64,000 nt of DNA, taken from assembly GCF_029962835.1 (NCBI RefSeq), contig NC_080590.1:63114001-63178000 (forward strand), given 5' to 3'. Source of the stretch: Magnolia sinica (taxonomy: Eukaryota > Streptophyta > Magnoliopsida > Magnoliales > Magnoliaceae). Shown here in pieces: positions 10,520 to 21,375 of the stretch. Both the position numbers and the translations under genes were made by a program. Positions within the stretch are counted from its first letter, which is position 1. Each line of letters opens with the position of its first letter. The notes under the pieces were generated by a model. That model saw nothing but the letters and a program-made list of their open reading frames with translations. It did no database searches and was not told the origin of the DNA.

Positions 10520-11992
10520 TTTATATCTTGGTTTTATGAACATGATAATGCTTAATGGGTATATTTTATACATGATTGTATTGTGAATCTAAGAGCTTGG
10601 ATTGAAAAGAATGTTAGAAGCATGGATTTGATGCTCAAATATCACCAAGGCAAGGGATGGATCTTAGGAGACCAAGATTGAAGATGACCCTAGGATTCAA
10701 GGAAACCAAGTGGAGAAGGAAGGAAGTCGAAAATGCAAAGTACAAAAATTCACAGAATCTGAACTTCACTATTTATGTCATCGACCACCGGTCAATGACA
10801 TCGAAGCCAGTATTCAATGACATCGAATAATTATATGAAAATCAAGTTTGGATGTTGGACAAATTGGATTTAGTTCTCGATGACATCGAAGCCCTACTCG
10901 GTTGCTCGAAGACCTGCTCGATGACATCGAAGGTAGTTCGATGACATTGAGATTTTTTTGAATTTTTAGAGCAACTCGCTGGAACACTTTGGACTCATTC
11001 TCGATTGATCAAACACTTTTGATGACATCGAAGGTTTGTTCGATGACATCGAAGGAATGTTCAATGACATGAAAAGTTACGCAGTGCGAAAAGGCGCGAC
11101 TACGGATTCAAGTTACGTTTGATGACATCGAAGGTTATTCGATGACATCGAAAGCATTACGAAAAGTACGTAAATTTGTGGCAGTTTTTAAAGACTGTCA
11201 GACAAAGCTATAAATATGGGTTCTTTGAGGAGTTCAAGAAGGAAATTAGGTTTTAAGAAACAGAGCCAAAGGGTGGAGTAGCCTCTCAAGAGTTTTTCTT
11301 CCTTATTTATTTTTAATGCTTTCTTTTAGGGTTTTAGATCAAATCATGCCTATTGTTGGCTAAACCTCTTAGCTAGGGCTAAGAGTTGAAGCTTGTAATA
11401 TGTTAGGATGATTTTCTTGCTTTGATTCTTGTTTTTCGTGAACCTCTTTGATTTCTAATTTGAATTTAAGGAATATTTTCAGTTTTCTATGATTTACTGT
11501 GACTCAAATTACAATAATTGTTGTGATGGCTTTAAATATCTTATTTTCCTGTTTTAATATTGTGAGATTGGTAAATCCCGTTGTTCACTAATGTCTTCTG
11601 GGCATGGTAGGATCATGAAATCCCTTACAATCATCACAATACTCCTTCATGTGTGGATAGGTCAATGAAGAGTTCAGATTTGGTCTAATTGCTTCATCTT
11701 CCAATTAGATAGGATAGGACTCCAATTCCAATTGTGTCTCTTTAATCAAAGTGAGGTAGCATCCTGATAGCTACAAGTGGATCCTTGGCACCCTAGTTCC
11801 CACCTTTCAATTGATAGTTTTAATCAACATTTTTCACAATTACTCTCTTTTATTCCAGATTTAGATTTAGATCTTCTTCTACTTCTAGTTCTAATTATTT
11901 TCAAAATACATACAAGTTTAGTCCATGTGGATTCGACCTCGATCTCACCGAGTTATTACTACATCGTGACCTTACAGTTGGGGTTATGAACA
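10520..11992 (+). repeat. G1 3' LTR, 5'-truncated
   Basis: Direct repeat of 5346-6820, aligning from TTTATATCTTGG onward and ending GTTATGAACA at 11992. The first roughly 35 bases of U3 are replaced by unrelated AT-rich sequence, and no polypurine tract remains in front. Many substitutions separate the two LTRs, so the insertion is not recent. Confidence 0.85.
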
Positions 11993-12188
11993 ACTACAAC
12001 CATTAACAAGATAAACCATACACAATCTTTAATTACCTTGAAGCTACCTATGTGAGCATCCTTGTAATTTTCATAGCTTACAATTGATGATGCTCAACTA
12101 AGACCCACCCCCACCCCCAAGAAATACACATATAGCATTCTAGCATTCTATTTTACTAGCATCTTTATCCATAGCTTCAAAGTATTCA
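11993..12188. other. Unassigned 196-base segment between G1 and S1
   Basis: No gene or repeat is recognised. It begins with the G1 target duplication ACTAC and ends at the S1 terminus. It may be remaining internal sequence of the minus-strand copia element with LTR X, into which G1 was inserted, but I see no clear protein match. Confidence 0.4.
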
Positions 12189-14608
12189 TGTAACGCCCTG
12201 AATTTGGAGGTCGAGCAAAGCTCTACTCCCGAGATCCAACGCATTACTTATGCAACATGAGTAATGATGTTTAGATGTCATCCATAACAATGCATTAAGC
12301 ATGAGTGAGATTATACTAAAATAACATATCATACTCCAGAGATAATATAATTAAGCAACGGAAGTCTGAAGCACAAGTATCTAAATATGAAAGTATTTCA
12401 CAAGCTCTGGAGTATGAGTATGTAACCGGGCTGAACATATACATATATTATTTCAGAATAGACAACATATCAAAATGTAAAGCGTTCAACTAATCCATAA
12501 GTCGCTATAATCCTGTCGAATCAGCACGGGGTCTACACAGACCCATCTGAGAGCTGAACGTAGGAGAATTCTTCCTCCTCGCCTACGAAGTCCAACTCTA
12601 CTGTATAGACTTCGTCATCACCTGCATCTAAACTAAAGTCTGGGTGGTGTTTTAAAACACCATCCCAGGGTGAGAATAAGTGGCTAACTCAGTGGTACTA
12701 TAAGGTAAAGGTTAACATGTTATAAATTCAATTAAGCAGTAATGATAAAGCAATACAAAAAACATCTCTAACTACTCTTGTTAATGTGGGGATGATATGC
12801 GGTAATAATGCATGCCCTTGCCTGCACTCCCTCAATGACTTCATCTCACGATTGCACATGACAAACTCCCTAGACTTGTGCTTCCTCGTAAAAGCATATG
12901 CAATGCGGTGCATGGTCGTGTTAGCCAAGTAATTGATTAGGCTTATTCATACAATAGATTTGGGAAGCTAAGGTACCTCCCTTTATATCATTAACCCAAA
13001 CAGGGATCCACTTAGGGTTGTCAATCCTAGTTAATCACATACGATGGGCAATTTATAAGGCATCACCCCTAATGAAAGTAGTAGATAGGCAAGTTAAAAA
13101 AAAACAGTTTATACTTGCAATCACCGCGGGAGGCTTGTCACCTCAGCGTAAGCCGACAGCTCGAATATAGTGTTTCATACACCACCATATTCAGCTCACG
13201 AGTTTGGGTTGCTTAATGGTCACTACGGGGAGGCTCGTCACCCCAGCGTAGGCCGAAAACTCGACCACGGTGTCCCATACACCACTATGCCCAGTTCATA
13301 AGTCTTAGCAGATCGTGGTACCATGGTTGAAACGGGTCTTTCATATTGGAAGGGGTACCTTAGATTCAAGCAGTAGTGTCTATACATGGTAAACACATAA
13401 TAGGCCAATCGATTTAATAGACAAGTTCGGTTGGTACGAGCGCACGTTGAATTAATCGACATGGAGCGCATAAGCACTCCACGTGGCCTAACCACTGTCG
13501 AGAATCATCGTACCACCCAGATTCACCGAATGAATCAAATGTGGCAAGACTAATTCCGCCACTCACACGGAAACTATTACCGATTGCCTGGACTACGTAG
13601 TAGTCCTAATCATACTCAAATGTAGCATGTGGATACATGTGATAATCATATAAGCATTTTAACAAACAATCCAACTACAACGCTCATTTGAGCATTTTAT
13701 CGAACATATTGAACATATTACCAAACATTGCATTTCATCCATAAATCATATAAACGAAATTTAGATTACGTGAAGGACCTATACATATGGATGAGGTGAT
13801 CGAGAATCCTATCTCGATACCCTTAATAAACACAATCCATCAACAATTTGTCATTCAGACATTTTATCAAACACATAAACTACACATTAGTAAATACATA
13901 GACTGGATTAGTTACGACTTGAACTATAGAAATTCATTACACAACATCGATTATAAAGCACACAACATACATGGATCTTAGATTAGAAATAATGACAGGC
14001 ACAAATCAAGATTTCACACTCATTTAAACATTTTATCAAACACTTAGGCTACCATTTACCCAATATATGAACTAGGTTAGTTACAACACTTATTTTAGCA
14101 AATCCTTATATAGAGAGGTCACCATGCATAAGAAAACGATGAATCATAGTTAGTAGTCATAGCAAATACAAATCATATTTACATGTTCATACAAACATTT
14201 CAACAAACACATGAGATGCGTATCTTGTACTACATAGTTCACACACATATATATTATATCGACAACGGTGTATCTAAGACAAATAGGCAGCAATCAAGTC
14301 AGACATAAATCATTACTGACATTGAAAGCTTTGAAAACCATAACCTAAATTTTTATAATCTGCTCCTTTCGTTGAAAAACTCATTTCGAACTCGGTTCGA
14401 ATCCTATGTTCCCAAAAATGGAATAACGGGTACCTAAATCATGAAATCTGTTAGCTAGGTTGACTACAGCATTAGGGTTTGGATTTCTTACCCAAATCAT
14501 GGTTGGAATGGTTCGTGTAGCGATGGTGGGGAGGTGAATCAACATGTGGAGTAGTGAGAGTGAATCCCAGCAACAATCTTTAGGAATCCCTCTCTTCTCC
14601 TCACTCTT

Positions 14609-14662
<54 letters not shown>

Positions 14663-15700
14663 CTCTCTCTCCCTCCCTCTTAGGGTTTTTAGGAAATTCG
14701 TATGAGGTATAGAAGGGGTGGTTTAAGGTCCTCATAAAGGCCCAGAACTGACGCAAATGGCCCCAAGACCATGGTATACTTAGGTATAGCCAAAAGGCAT
14801 CTGTTTCGAGCCAACGAGACTCGTCTGGAGGTCCATTACCTGTCTATGTCACAGAGTAAGTTCTCTGATAATGGATCTAGGCCAAGATATGATTTCGGTC
14901 CGATTGGATTAGCATCTGATAATGGATCATAGAGGACCTGTATCAGTTCAACGGTCATACACACTCGATCAGGGCCACAAGTATACGGACTCGTGCAACG
15001 AAATTTTCCTGATCCATGGGTAAAGTTTGGTCAGAATCTGATGGTCTGAAATCTTCAATTTTACCCATAAGCGAATGGCCCAATTCACTTAAGTTTCATT
15101 TCATTTTCTAAAGATATTCGTGTTTCTCATGCACTTCGCTCAGGGCTCAAGTTGTGCATTTCTGGATACTATCTGAGCTCGATTCCCACGATGGTTTTCA
15201 AGCCCAATAAGACAGTCATAAGCCTATAGTTTCGTGGTAGTCGGACTTTCGACACGCGGTCTAAGTCCGATATAGAGTTTCAATGTGCTCCTGAGAGCAA
15301 TTGGGTTTTAGGATTTCTCCTAAGTTTTTAAGTAATATTGAGTTAGTGATTTTAATGGGTTTGGGTCTTGTAGTTTTTATAACAAGTGGTTCAAGCCAAA
15401 TCCATCGATTGTTTAGTTTAGTACTTAACTAAATTTTGCCCTAATTACGACAGAATAAGGTCCTAGGGTAGTTCTATAACCCTTTTTAGCACTTTTTAGT
15501 TAGTATATTATTTTAATTATTTTTTTAGTAGTTCGTCATCAAGTTTACTTCATCTTCACCAAATTTCATTAGATTTTGGGTTGTAGAAAAATTCTAAAAT
15601 TTTTGGAAGTAGCAACTGTCCAAACTAATAATTTGTAGACAGTTGTCACATCAACCTAGATTTAACTATATTAAAATTTTTATTATATTTTTCACATATT
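12189..15700 (+). mobile_element. LTR-like element S1 (Tekay/Del-like start), no coding region
   Basis: It starts TGTAACGCCCTGAATTTGG, a form common at the 5' end of chromoviral Tekay/Del LTRs. It shares blocks with S2 at 59155, for example the TCACTACGGGG..GGCTCGTCACC..AGGCCGA segment. That segment is present twice in S1 (13121-13205 and 13220-13300, period about 99). A (CT)n tract sits at 14611-14690. No frame longer than about 85 codons is convincing. The right boundary is uncertain; copia gag-pol homology begins near 15720, so the element ends at or shortly before this. Probably a solo LTR; I found no target duplication. Confidence 0.5.
14611..14690 (+). repeat. (CT)n microsatellite in S1
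   Basis: Two long CT runs separated by a single TTCT interruption, ending in CCCTCCCTCT. S2 has a CT-rich tract in a comparable position (about 62225-62280), so it is probably an inherited part of the S LTR. Confidence 0.85.
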
Positions 15701-15719
15701 TTTATATAAAATTAGACTT

Positions 15720-17230
15720 ATCAATCTTTATTTTGGCTTTTGAATCACCTAAATCGAAGTTGGCTGCTACATGAGATGATATAGAAGAGTCAAACTTAGA
15801 ATCTAGCGACTCAGAGAGTGATGGAGACCAGAAATCTTTGAAAATTCTTATGGTCTCCACTACTCCAATCATTCCCAGTGAAACTGAGAACGAGGAAGAA
15901 CCACAAGCCACTAAATCATTTCCATTAGATAATGAGGAAACTGAAAAAGAAGAAGAAGAAGAACAGAACAAACTACAAGATGCTTACAATCAACTTTACA
16001 TTCATAGCATCAATATTGTTAGAAGACTTGGAATATCTGAAAACAAAAAGGAATTGCTGCAAAAAGATTTAGATAAAACTTTAAAAATTAATACACATCT
16101 AATCTATGATTTATAGCAATATCATTTAGATAACGATAGACTTGAAAGACTCAACACCTTCCTTAAATCCAAGTCTGAAAAACTAAACAAACATGTTGAA
16201 CAATTAAAAGATAAAAATATGCTCCTCCAAAATGAAAATCACACACTCCTGTTTGATTTAGAAGAATCCAGAAAAATCGCTAAGCTAAACTATAAGTTTT
16301 CCCAGAGTGGTGAGAAGCTAGAAAAACTCTTAGGTATGGGAAGACCTGGAAAGGACAAGAGCGGCTTCGGATATGAAAAATCTAACGCAAAACCTGGAAA
16401 AGCAGCACAAAAGACTAAAAAATCTGTTGCCTTAAGAAGTAATACTAGAGTTGTTCCAATTTGTCATTTATGTGGTGATTCGGGTCATTATAAGTTTGAA
16501 TGCTTATCACCTAGGAAGACTCAACATAACTCTAGTCAGAATTATATTGGAAAATTCAAACCAACTAGAAAAATGCAAAATGTCTAGAGTCAACCTAGGA
16601 ATATGGATAAAAGAGATTCACATCCATCACCACCCAAAATGACTAATAAGGAGCTATCAAATCAAGTGGTCAAATTAAACAAGAAAACAAAATCTACCAC
16701 AGTTAAAAATCCTGTCACAAATGGGTAATGAAAGAAAAGAGAAAGTAACTGGTTACTCATTCAAACCATATACTAGGCAATGAAACTAAATGGTACCTAG
16801 ATAACAGATGCTCAAGACATATAATAGGTGACAAATCTCTCCTTACAAATTATTCAGATCTTAATAATGGAATTGCCACCTATGGAGAAGGTAATTGGAC
16901 AGGGAATTATTAAAGGAATAAACTTGCTTAAAAATGAGAATGTTTTTTGCATAAAAGGATTAACTCACAATCTTCTAAGCGTCTCTCAAATATGTGACAA
17001 TGAGCATATAGTTACATTCAACAAAGAAAAATGAGAAATCCTAGACCTCTCAGGAAAATTAGTAATGAAGGGTTCTCGCACAAATAACCATTGTTATTTA
17101 GTCAAAAGTAAAGGAAAGGATGTTCCCTATGCTTAGAAATGTTGAACATAAAAACAAGTCCAGGTCATGCATCGAGATTGGGATATTTGCTGAAATGATG
17201 CAATTTTGCTGAGCTCTTAATGATATATCT
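15720..17230 (+). pseudogene. Copia (Sirevirus-like) gag-pol fragment C4
   Basis: From about 15768 the acidic segment after the zinc knuckle is readable, then a coiled-coil-rich stretch (15838-16330), then EKLEKLLGMGR, a zinc knuckle CHLCGDSGHYKFEC at 16462-16503 (CX2CX4HX4C), and a protease segment WYLDNRCSRHIIGD from about 16788. The catalytic D-S-G of the family reads D-N-R here, so the protease is dead. The GAG-pre-integrase region ends near 17160 and nothing of integrase or RT follows. Stops occur near 16115, 16587, 16727 and 17032. No flanking LTR is recognisable and both ends are truncated. The zinc knuckle lies after the acidic and coiled-coil segment, so this is a different Sirevirus family from C1 and C2. 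Confidence 0.75.
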
Positions 17231-17816
17231 GAGGTTCCTCTCCTCAAATTTTTTTTTATATATAAACATCTTGTTGTTTATAATTTTTAGTTGTATAATA
17301 CTTGTACAAAATTTTGTTGTGTATGCTGTTGATTCAAGATATACTACATTATACATAAATGTTTTGTCCAAGTACTGCAGAAAAATGATAATGATTCACC
17401 TTTGATATGTCTGTTGATAAGTCATTCTTGATTAATCGATCAAACGTTGATATCATCGACGCCTCTTTGGAATGTGAAAAGTCTTATGATCGAGAATGAT
17501 ATTGAAGATAGTTTCGATAACATCGAGTGGGGTATCTCGATATCATCAAAACATTGGTCGATAATATCGAAAGTTACCGCCCGATATACGGCAGTGGAGC
17601 GCGAAAAAGGGCAATTTTTCACAATTTTTTTTTCTTGTCTTCTTCCCTGCTCGCTCCTCTCAACCGGACAGCTCGGTGCCTCATCAGATAGCCCCAAACG
17701 TTCCACAAGTCTGGTAATACCCTTCTATACATCAAGATTTCATTTTTTTGGTATCTCCTTTTCAGTTGGGTTTTGTCTGTCTTTCCCAAAACTTTCAAAT
17801 CCTCTTTTTGTCCAAA
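17231..17816 (+). promoter_or_regulatory. AT-rich spacer with palindrome cluster upstream of the G2 extra ORF
   Basis: 17231-17410 is AT-rich without recognised content. Between about 17430 and 17585 there are repeated half- and whole-site palindromes of the TCGATAACATCGA kind (for example near 17445, 17513, 17536 and 17560). They resemble the TTCGATGACATCGAA repeats in the G1 LTR. They lie about 230-390 bases upstream of the ATG at 17817, the same place as the clusters before the extra ORFs of C1 and C2. A promoter role is inferred. Confidence 0.5.
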
Positions 17817-18349
17817 TGGGAAAAGACAAAGGAAAAGTATCCAGACCGGGTGAGTCGTCAAGATCCTCTCGACAAAAAGTGTTTGCTCCAAAAGAAAGAG
17901 CAAGGATTCTAGAACATGGGACCCCTACAAGACAACGCACTAGACAGGGATCGCATAGAGGCTCCCAGTCCGAGGCCCCAGCACCTCCACCGGTTAAAGT
18001 AAATCCGATCTTGGCAAAGTTCGCTGGGAGAAAGGTTGTTCATGAGAGAAAAGTCGATAAGAGTTGTCTAATTCTATACAACCTAGAACCTCTACTTGCT
18101 GCCATAGATTGGTTGCTCGTTCTTGATTTTGGCAGGCCTTGTAATCTTGAAAGAACATATAATTTCTTCGCTGCCTGTCATTCTCCAGTATATGACCCAC
18201 TGTCCATCACTATGTCCATTGAGGGTGATGATGTGGTGATCATCCCTTAGTCAATTGCAGGTATTTTTGGTCTTACCCTATCGTCTGTCGGACTTTCGGA
18301 TTTGGATCTGGAAAATATTGAGATTCAGTCCATGGTCACAAAGTTCCTC
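17817..18349 (+). pseudogene. Extra ORF of a gypsy-like element (G2), 'putative plant transposon protein' domain-like
   Basis: The ATG at 17817 opens a frame with a basic Ser/Arg-rich N-terminus (MGKDKGKVSRPGESSRSSRQ), a proline-rich linker (SEAPAPPPVKVNP), and a folded region with KVDKSC, LEPLLAAIDWLLVLDFGRPC, FFAACHSPVYDPLSITMSIEG and DDVVIIP. A TAG at 18248-18250, probably from CAG, interrupts it, but the same frame continues recognisably (SIAGIFGLTLSSVGLSDLDL). Homology ends at a deletion junction with the LTR remnant at 18350. The frame also runs open upstream to 17447, but the composition changes, so I take 17817 as the start. It aligns in pattern with the C1 and C2 extra ORFs. I recall the domain as Pfam PF20167; its molecular function is unknown to me. 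Confidence 0.65.
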
Positions 18350-18504
18350 TTACTCTCAATCACTTCAGAATTATTTTTACATCTTTTTTCTAGTTCTACT
18401 TCTAGTTGCTTTCAGAATACTCACAAAATTAGTCCCTGTGGATTCAACCTCGGTCTTACCGAGATTATTACTACATCGTGACCCTACACTTGGGGTGGTG
18501 AACA
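18350..18504 (+). repeat. 3' end of a gypsy LTR (G2 remnant)
   Basis: The last about 155 bases match the ends of the G1 and G3 LTRs: CTTCAGAATT, TTTCAGAATA, TTAGTCCCTGTGGATTC, ACCGAGATTATTACTACATCG, TTGGGGTGGTGAACA. The 5' part is deleted and fused to the extra ORF. Sequence of element R1 begins at once after the terminal ACA at 18504. Confidence 0.8.
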
Positions 18505-18743
18505 CCATCCTTGATGCATGCATGATCCATGATGGGGCATTTCTCCATGGACCCCATCAGGATGTTTTGAGTTAATCCATGCCATTGATGGGTCATCTCG
18601 ACCCTTGATTCATGGTGGAGATGGCATCCCCACCTTAGATTCTCTTATGTCGGGCCATGTAATGCATGGGACCCATCTTGATGAATTTATAATGTATGAT
18701 GCATGTATTGAGGGACCCATGTGGTGGGGCCCCTCCATCACAC

Positions 18744-18780
18744 GTCTCTCTCTCTCTCTCTCCCTCTCTCTCTTTCTCCC
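18744..18780 (+). repeat. (CT)n microsatellite in R1
   Basis: CT run following the phrase CCCCTCCATCACACG. Each R copy has a CT or CT/TA run at this place: 20044-20136 in R2, about 34868-34888 in R3 and 39206-39234 in R4. Confidence 0.85.
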
Positions 18781-20039
18781 CTGATTGTGTGGCCCACCTA
18801 TGATATATGTATTTTTATCCATGTTGTCCACAAGTGGGATGCACCCGTTGTCCAAGCGGGGCCCACCATTGCTTTCCATTTTGGACTGGCCTGGACAAGT
18901 AAGGAAAACACAAGTATCAGCTTTGTTTAAAGCTGGTGGGCCTCACATGTGTGGACCCACCTTGGTGTATGGGTTCCATCCAACGTCCAGCAGGGACGGT
19001 GGGTCCCATATGGCTGTTGTATTGACGTCAGTAAGTGTCAAGCCCGTGTCCTAGTGACCATTCTATTCCGAAGGATCCCGCGGTCCTCCCTGTCGAATTC
19101 CGGCGACTTGCGACCCGTAGATTGCATTTGCACGTGACCTTAAGTCATATCTTGTAAACCCGAGTAGACTCAACTCGAGACCTGTGTCATTGCGACCATG
19201 CTATTGCTTCGGTTCCAACACCGCATCTCGTGCGCCAATCTGACGTCTAGATCATAAGATGTGGACCGCACATTATCATGGCCATGGACCGCACATCGTG
19301 GGACCCACCTATCCCTTATGACACATTTCCCTAGACCATTATAAGGATGACCTCACCCTAGCTATGACTACCCTAGCTATAGTCACCCTAGCCCCTAGCC
19401 CATGATTCCTTTCTCTTCCCCATGCCTTACACCTATCATCATTGCCTAGCTAAGAGAGCTAGGCAATCATTGCATTTCTCTCTCTCTCTCTCTCATCTCT
19501 CTCCCTCTCTCTTTCATTTCCCATTTCCTCCATTACTAGCAAGAGAGAGAGCTCCCAAAAATTTCAGCCATTTCCTCTCCCTAATCTTCCCAATCCAACC
19601 ATTTAGAGGCCATCTCAACCATTGAATCTTATTCCCTTGAAGCATTGGAAGCCATTGGTGGAAGAAGGACAAGAAGATTTGAAGGTGGGTGCTCTCTAGG
19701 ACTAGATTTCATCTACTCCCTTAGATTTCTTTCTTTTATTTGCATGGGGACTTGAAGGACCCACCAATCCATGGTGGAGATCCTCCATGATCCCCATGAT
19801 GTGGCCTTTGACCCATCTTCTTGCATGCATGAACCATGGTGGGTCCATTCTCCATGGGCCCCACCATCATGATTTCTACTCTAATCCATGCCTTTTAAGG
19901 GTCATCTAGACCCCTCATTTTCATGGTGGGGATACCTCAAATTTTTTTTATAAATATTATGATGGGCCCATGTATATGATTGTATGGTGTAGATCTTGTG
20001 AGGGACTCATAGTGGCGGAGTCCCTCCTTCATTGGCCGT

Positions 20040-20140
<101 letters not shown>

Positions 20141-20159
20141 TCCCTCTCTCTTGTGATGA

Positions 20160-21175
20160 TGTGTGGCCCACTTGATGTGTGTGAGACGTCTAGCCATCCA
20201 TATTTACTGGACGTCCAATATGATGGCCCGCCTGATATGTGCATTGCATTCCAACTCGTCCAGCAGGCCTGGACATGGACGATGGGAAAACCACAGATAT
20301 CAACTTGGTCCAGCTGGCGGTCCACCTACATGGACCCCACCTTGGCATGTGTATTGTATCCACGTTGTCCACCAAGCAGGGGTCACCCCGCTGACTGTCC
20401 CGCAGCAGCAATGCTGCCCGTTTGGGCAGGCCCTGATGAAGGGATAATGCAAATATTAACTTATCCAAGACTAATGGTGGGCCACCACGTGGACCCACCT
20501 TGACATATCTGTTGTATTCCCACTATCCAAATAGCAAGGACAGTGGGGCTTTATGTAATGCATGTGTTATATCCCATCGTCTAGCAGGTGGGACGGTGGG
20601 TAATCCAGACCGTCCAGTCCATCCACCTAGACATGGGACCCATCTTATATCCACACCATCCAGCCATGTGGACAGTGGGTCCCACGCAGCTCAAAGCTGC
20701 TGTAGTTAACATCAGCAAGTTCTGGAGGTTTGATCAAGAGGTATATGTTATACCCCAACCGTCCGTCCATTTTCTCTGGAGGTGGGGCCCACCCCACAAG
20801 TGCATCATGTGTGGGGTTGGGGCCCACCTTGATATATGTATTTTGTACCCACACCGTCCAGATCTGGACGGTGCTGTGTGGAGTCCACGTGATGTATGGG
20901 TCTTATCCTCACCGTCCAAATGGGCAGGACGGTGGGAACCCATATTTGATATACGTGTTTCATCCCTGCTGTGAGGGGCCAACCATGATGTGTAGGTCTT
21001 ATCCACGCCGCCCATCTGATTTCGGGACGGGTGGGGCCATCCTTGTGATGTGTTGTATATATTTACACTATCCATTCACGTGGCCCCCACGTGATGTACG
21101 TGTTCGATCTAAGCTGTCCATCTGGTGGGGCCCATTTGGAATGTGCAGGGCCCACCCCAATGAGATGTATTTGCG
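20160..21175. repeat. Hairpin-bearing GGGGCCCACC / CACCGTCCA repeat block of R2
   Basis: About a dozen diverged units of roughly 65-80 bases, each with GGGGCCCACC, then TGATGTATGTGTT, TATCCACACCGTCCA, a short loop and TGGACGGTGGG. The two halves CCGTCCA and TGGACGG form inverted repeats; at 20852-20873 the inverted repeat is a perfect 22-base palindrome. The same block is at about 23225-23720 (R1), 34890-35680 (R3) and 39280-40560 (R4). A single similar unit lies in S2 near 62980-63030. Confidence 0.75.
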
Positions 21176-21375
21176 GCCCATTTGATGAGGCCCAATGTGA
21201 TGTATTTATGGCCCATATAATGAGGGCCGATGTGATGTATATAAGGCCCATTTGGTGAGGCCCAATGTGATGCATATGAGGCCCATATGGTGAGGCCCGA
21301 TGTGATATATATGTGGCCCTTGAGTGAGGCCCATTATGATGTAAATTAGGCCCTTGTGTGAGACCATGGGCCAAC
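21175..21375. repeat. GGCCCAT tandem array of R2
   Basis: Units of about 35 bases with GGCCCATTTGGTGAGGCCC and TGTGATGTATATG. R2 has the shortest array of the four copies. The frames running through it on the minus strand give MGPHMHHIGP-like peptides and are repeat artefacts. Confidence 0.8.

Larger units (their letters stand above)
5346..11992 (+). mobile_element. Decayed Ty3/gypsy element G1 (Athila-like), internally deleted
   Basis: Two direct LTRs (5346-6820 and 10520-11992) enclose a tRNA-Asp-like primer site, a broken gag, a broken protease, a pre-RT linker and a fused RNase H/integrase remnant. The flanking 5-mers ACTAT (5341-5345) and ACTAC (11993-11997) are a target duplication with one change. 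The 3' LTR lacks about its first 35 bases. Most of RT and the integrase core are deleted and every reading frame has stops, so it cannot move on its own. The Athila-like label rests on primer site and gag type; lineage within the non-chromoviral gypsy group is uncertain. Confidence 0.8.

Noticed and set aside
12728..13981. Frames of 64-85 codons in S1
   Set aside because: No domain, no matching frame in S2; chance frames in LTR sequence.
20163..21374. Frames up to 177 codons in R2, partly overlapping on both strands
   Set aside because: Composed of microsatellite and hairpin repeat units; not conserved as protein among R copies.
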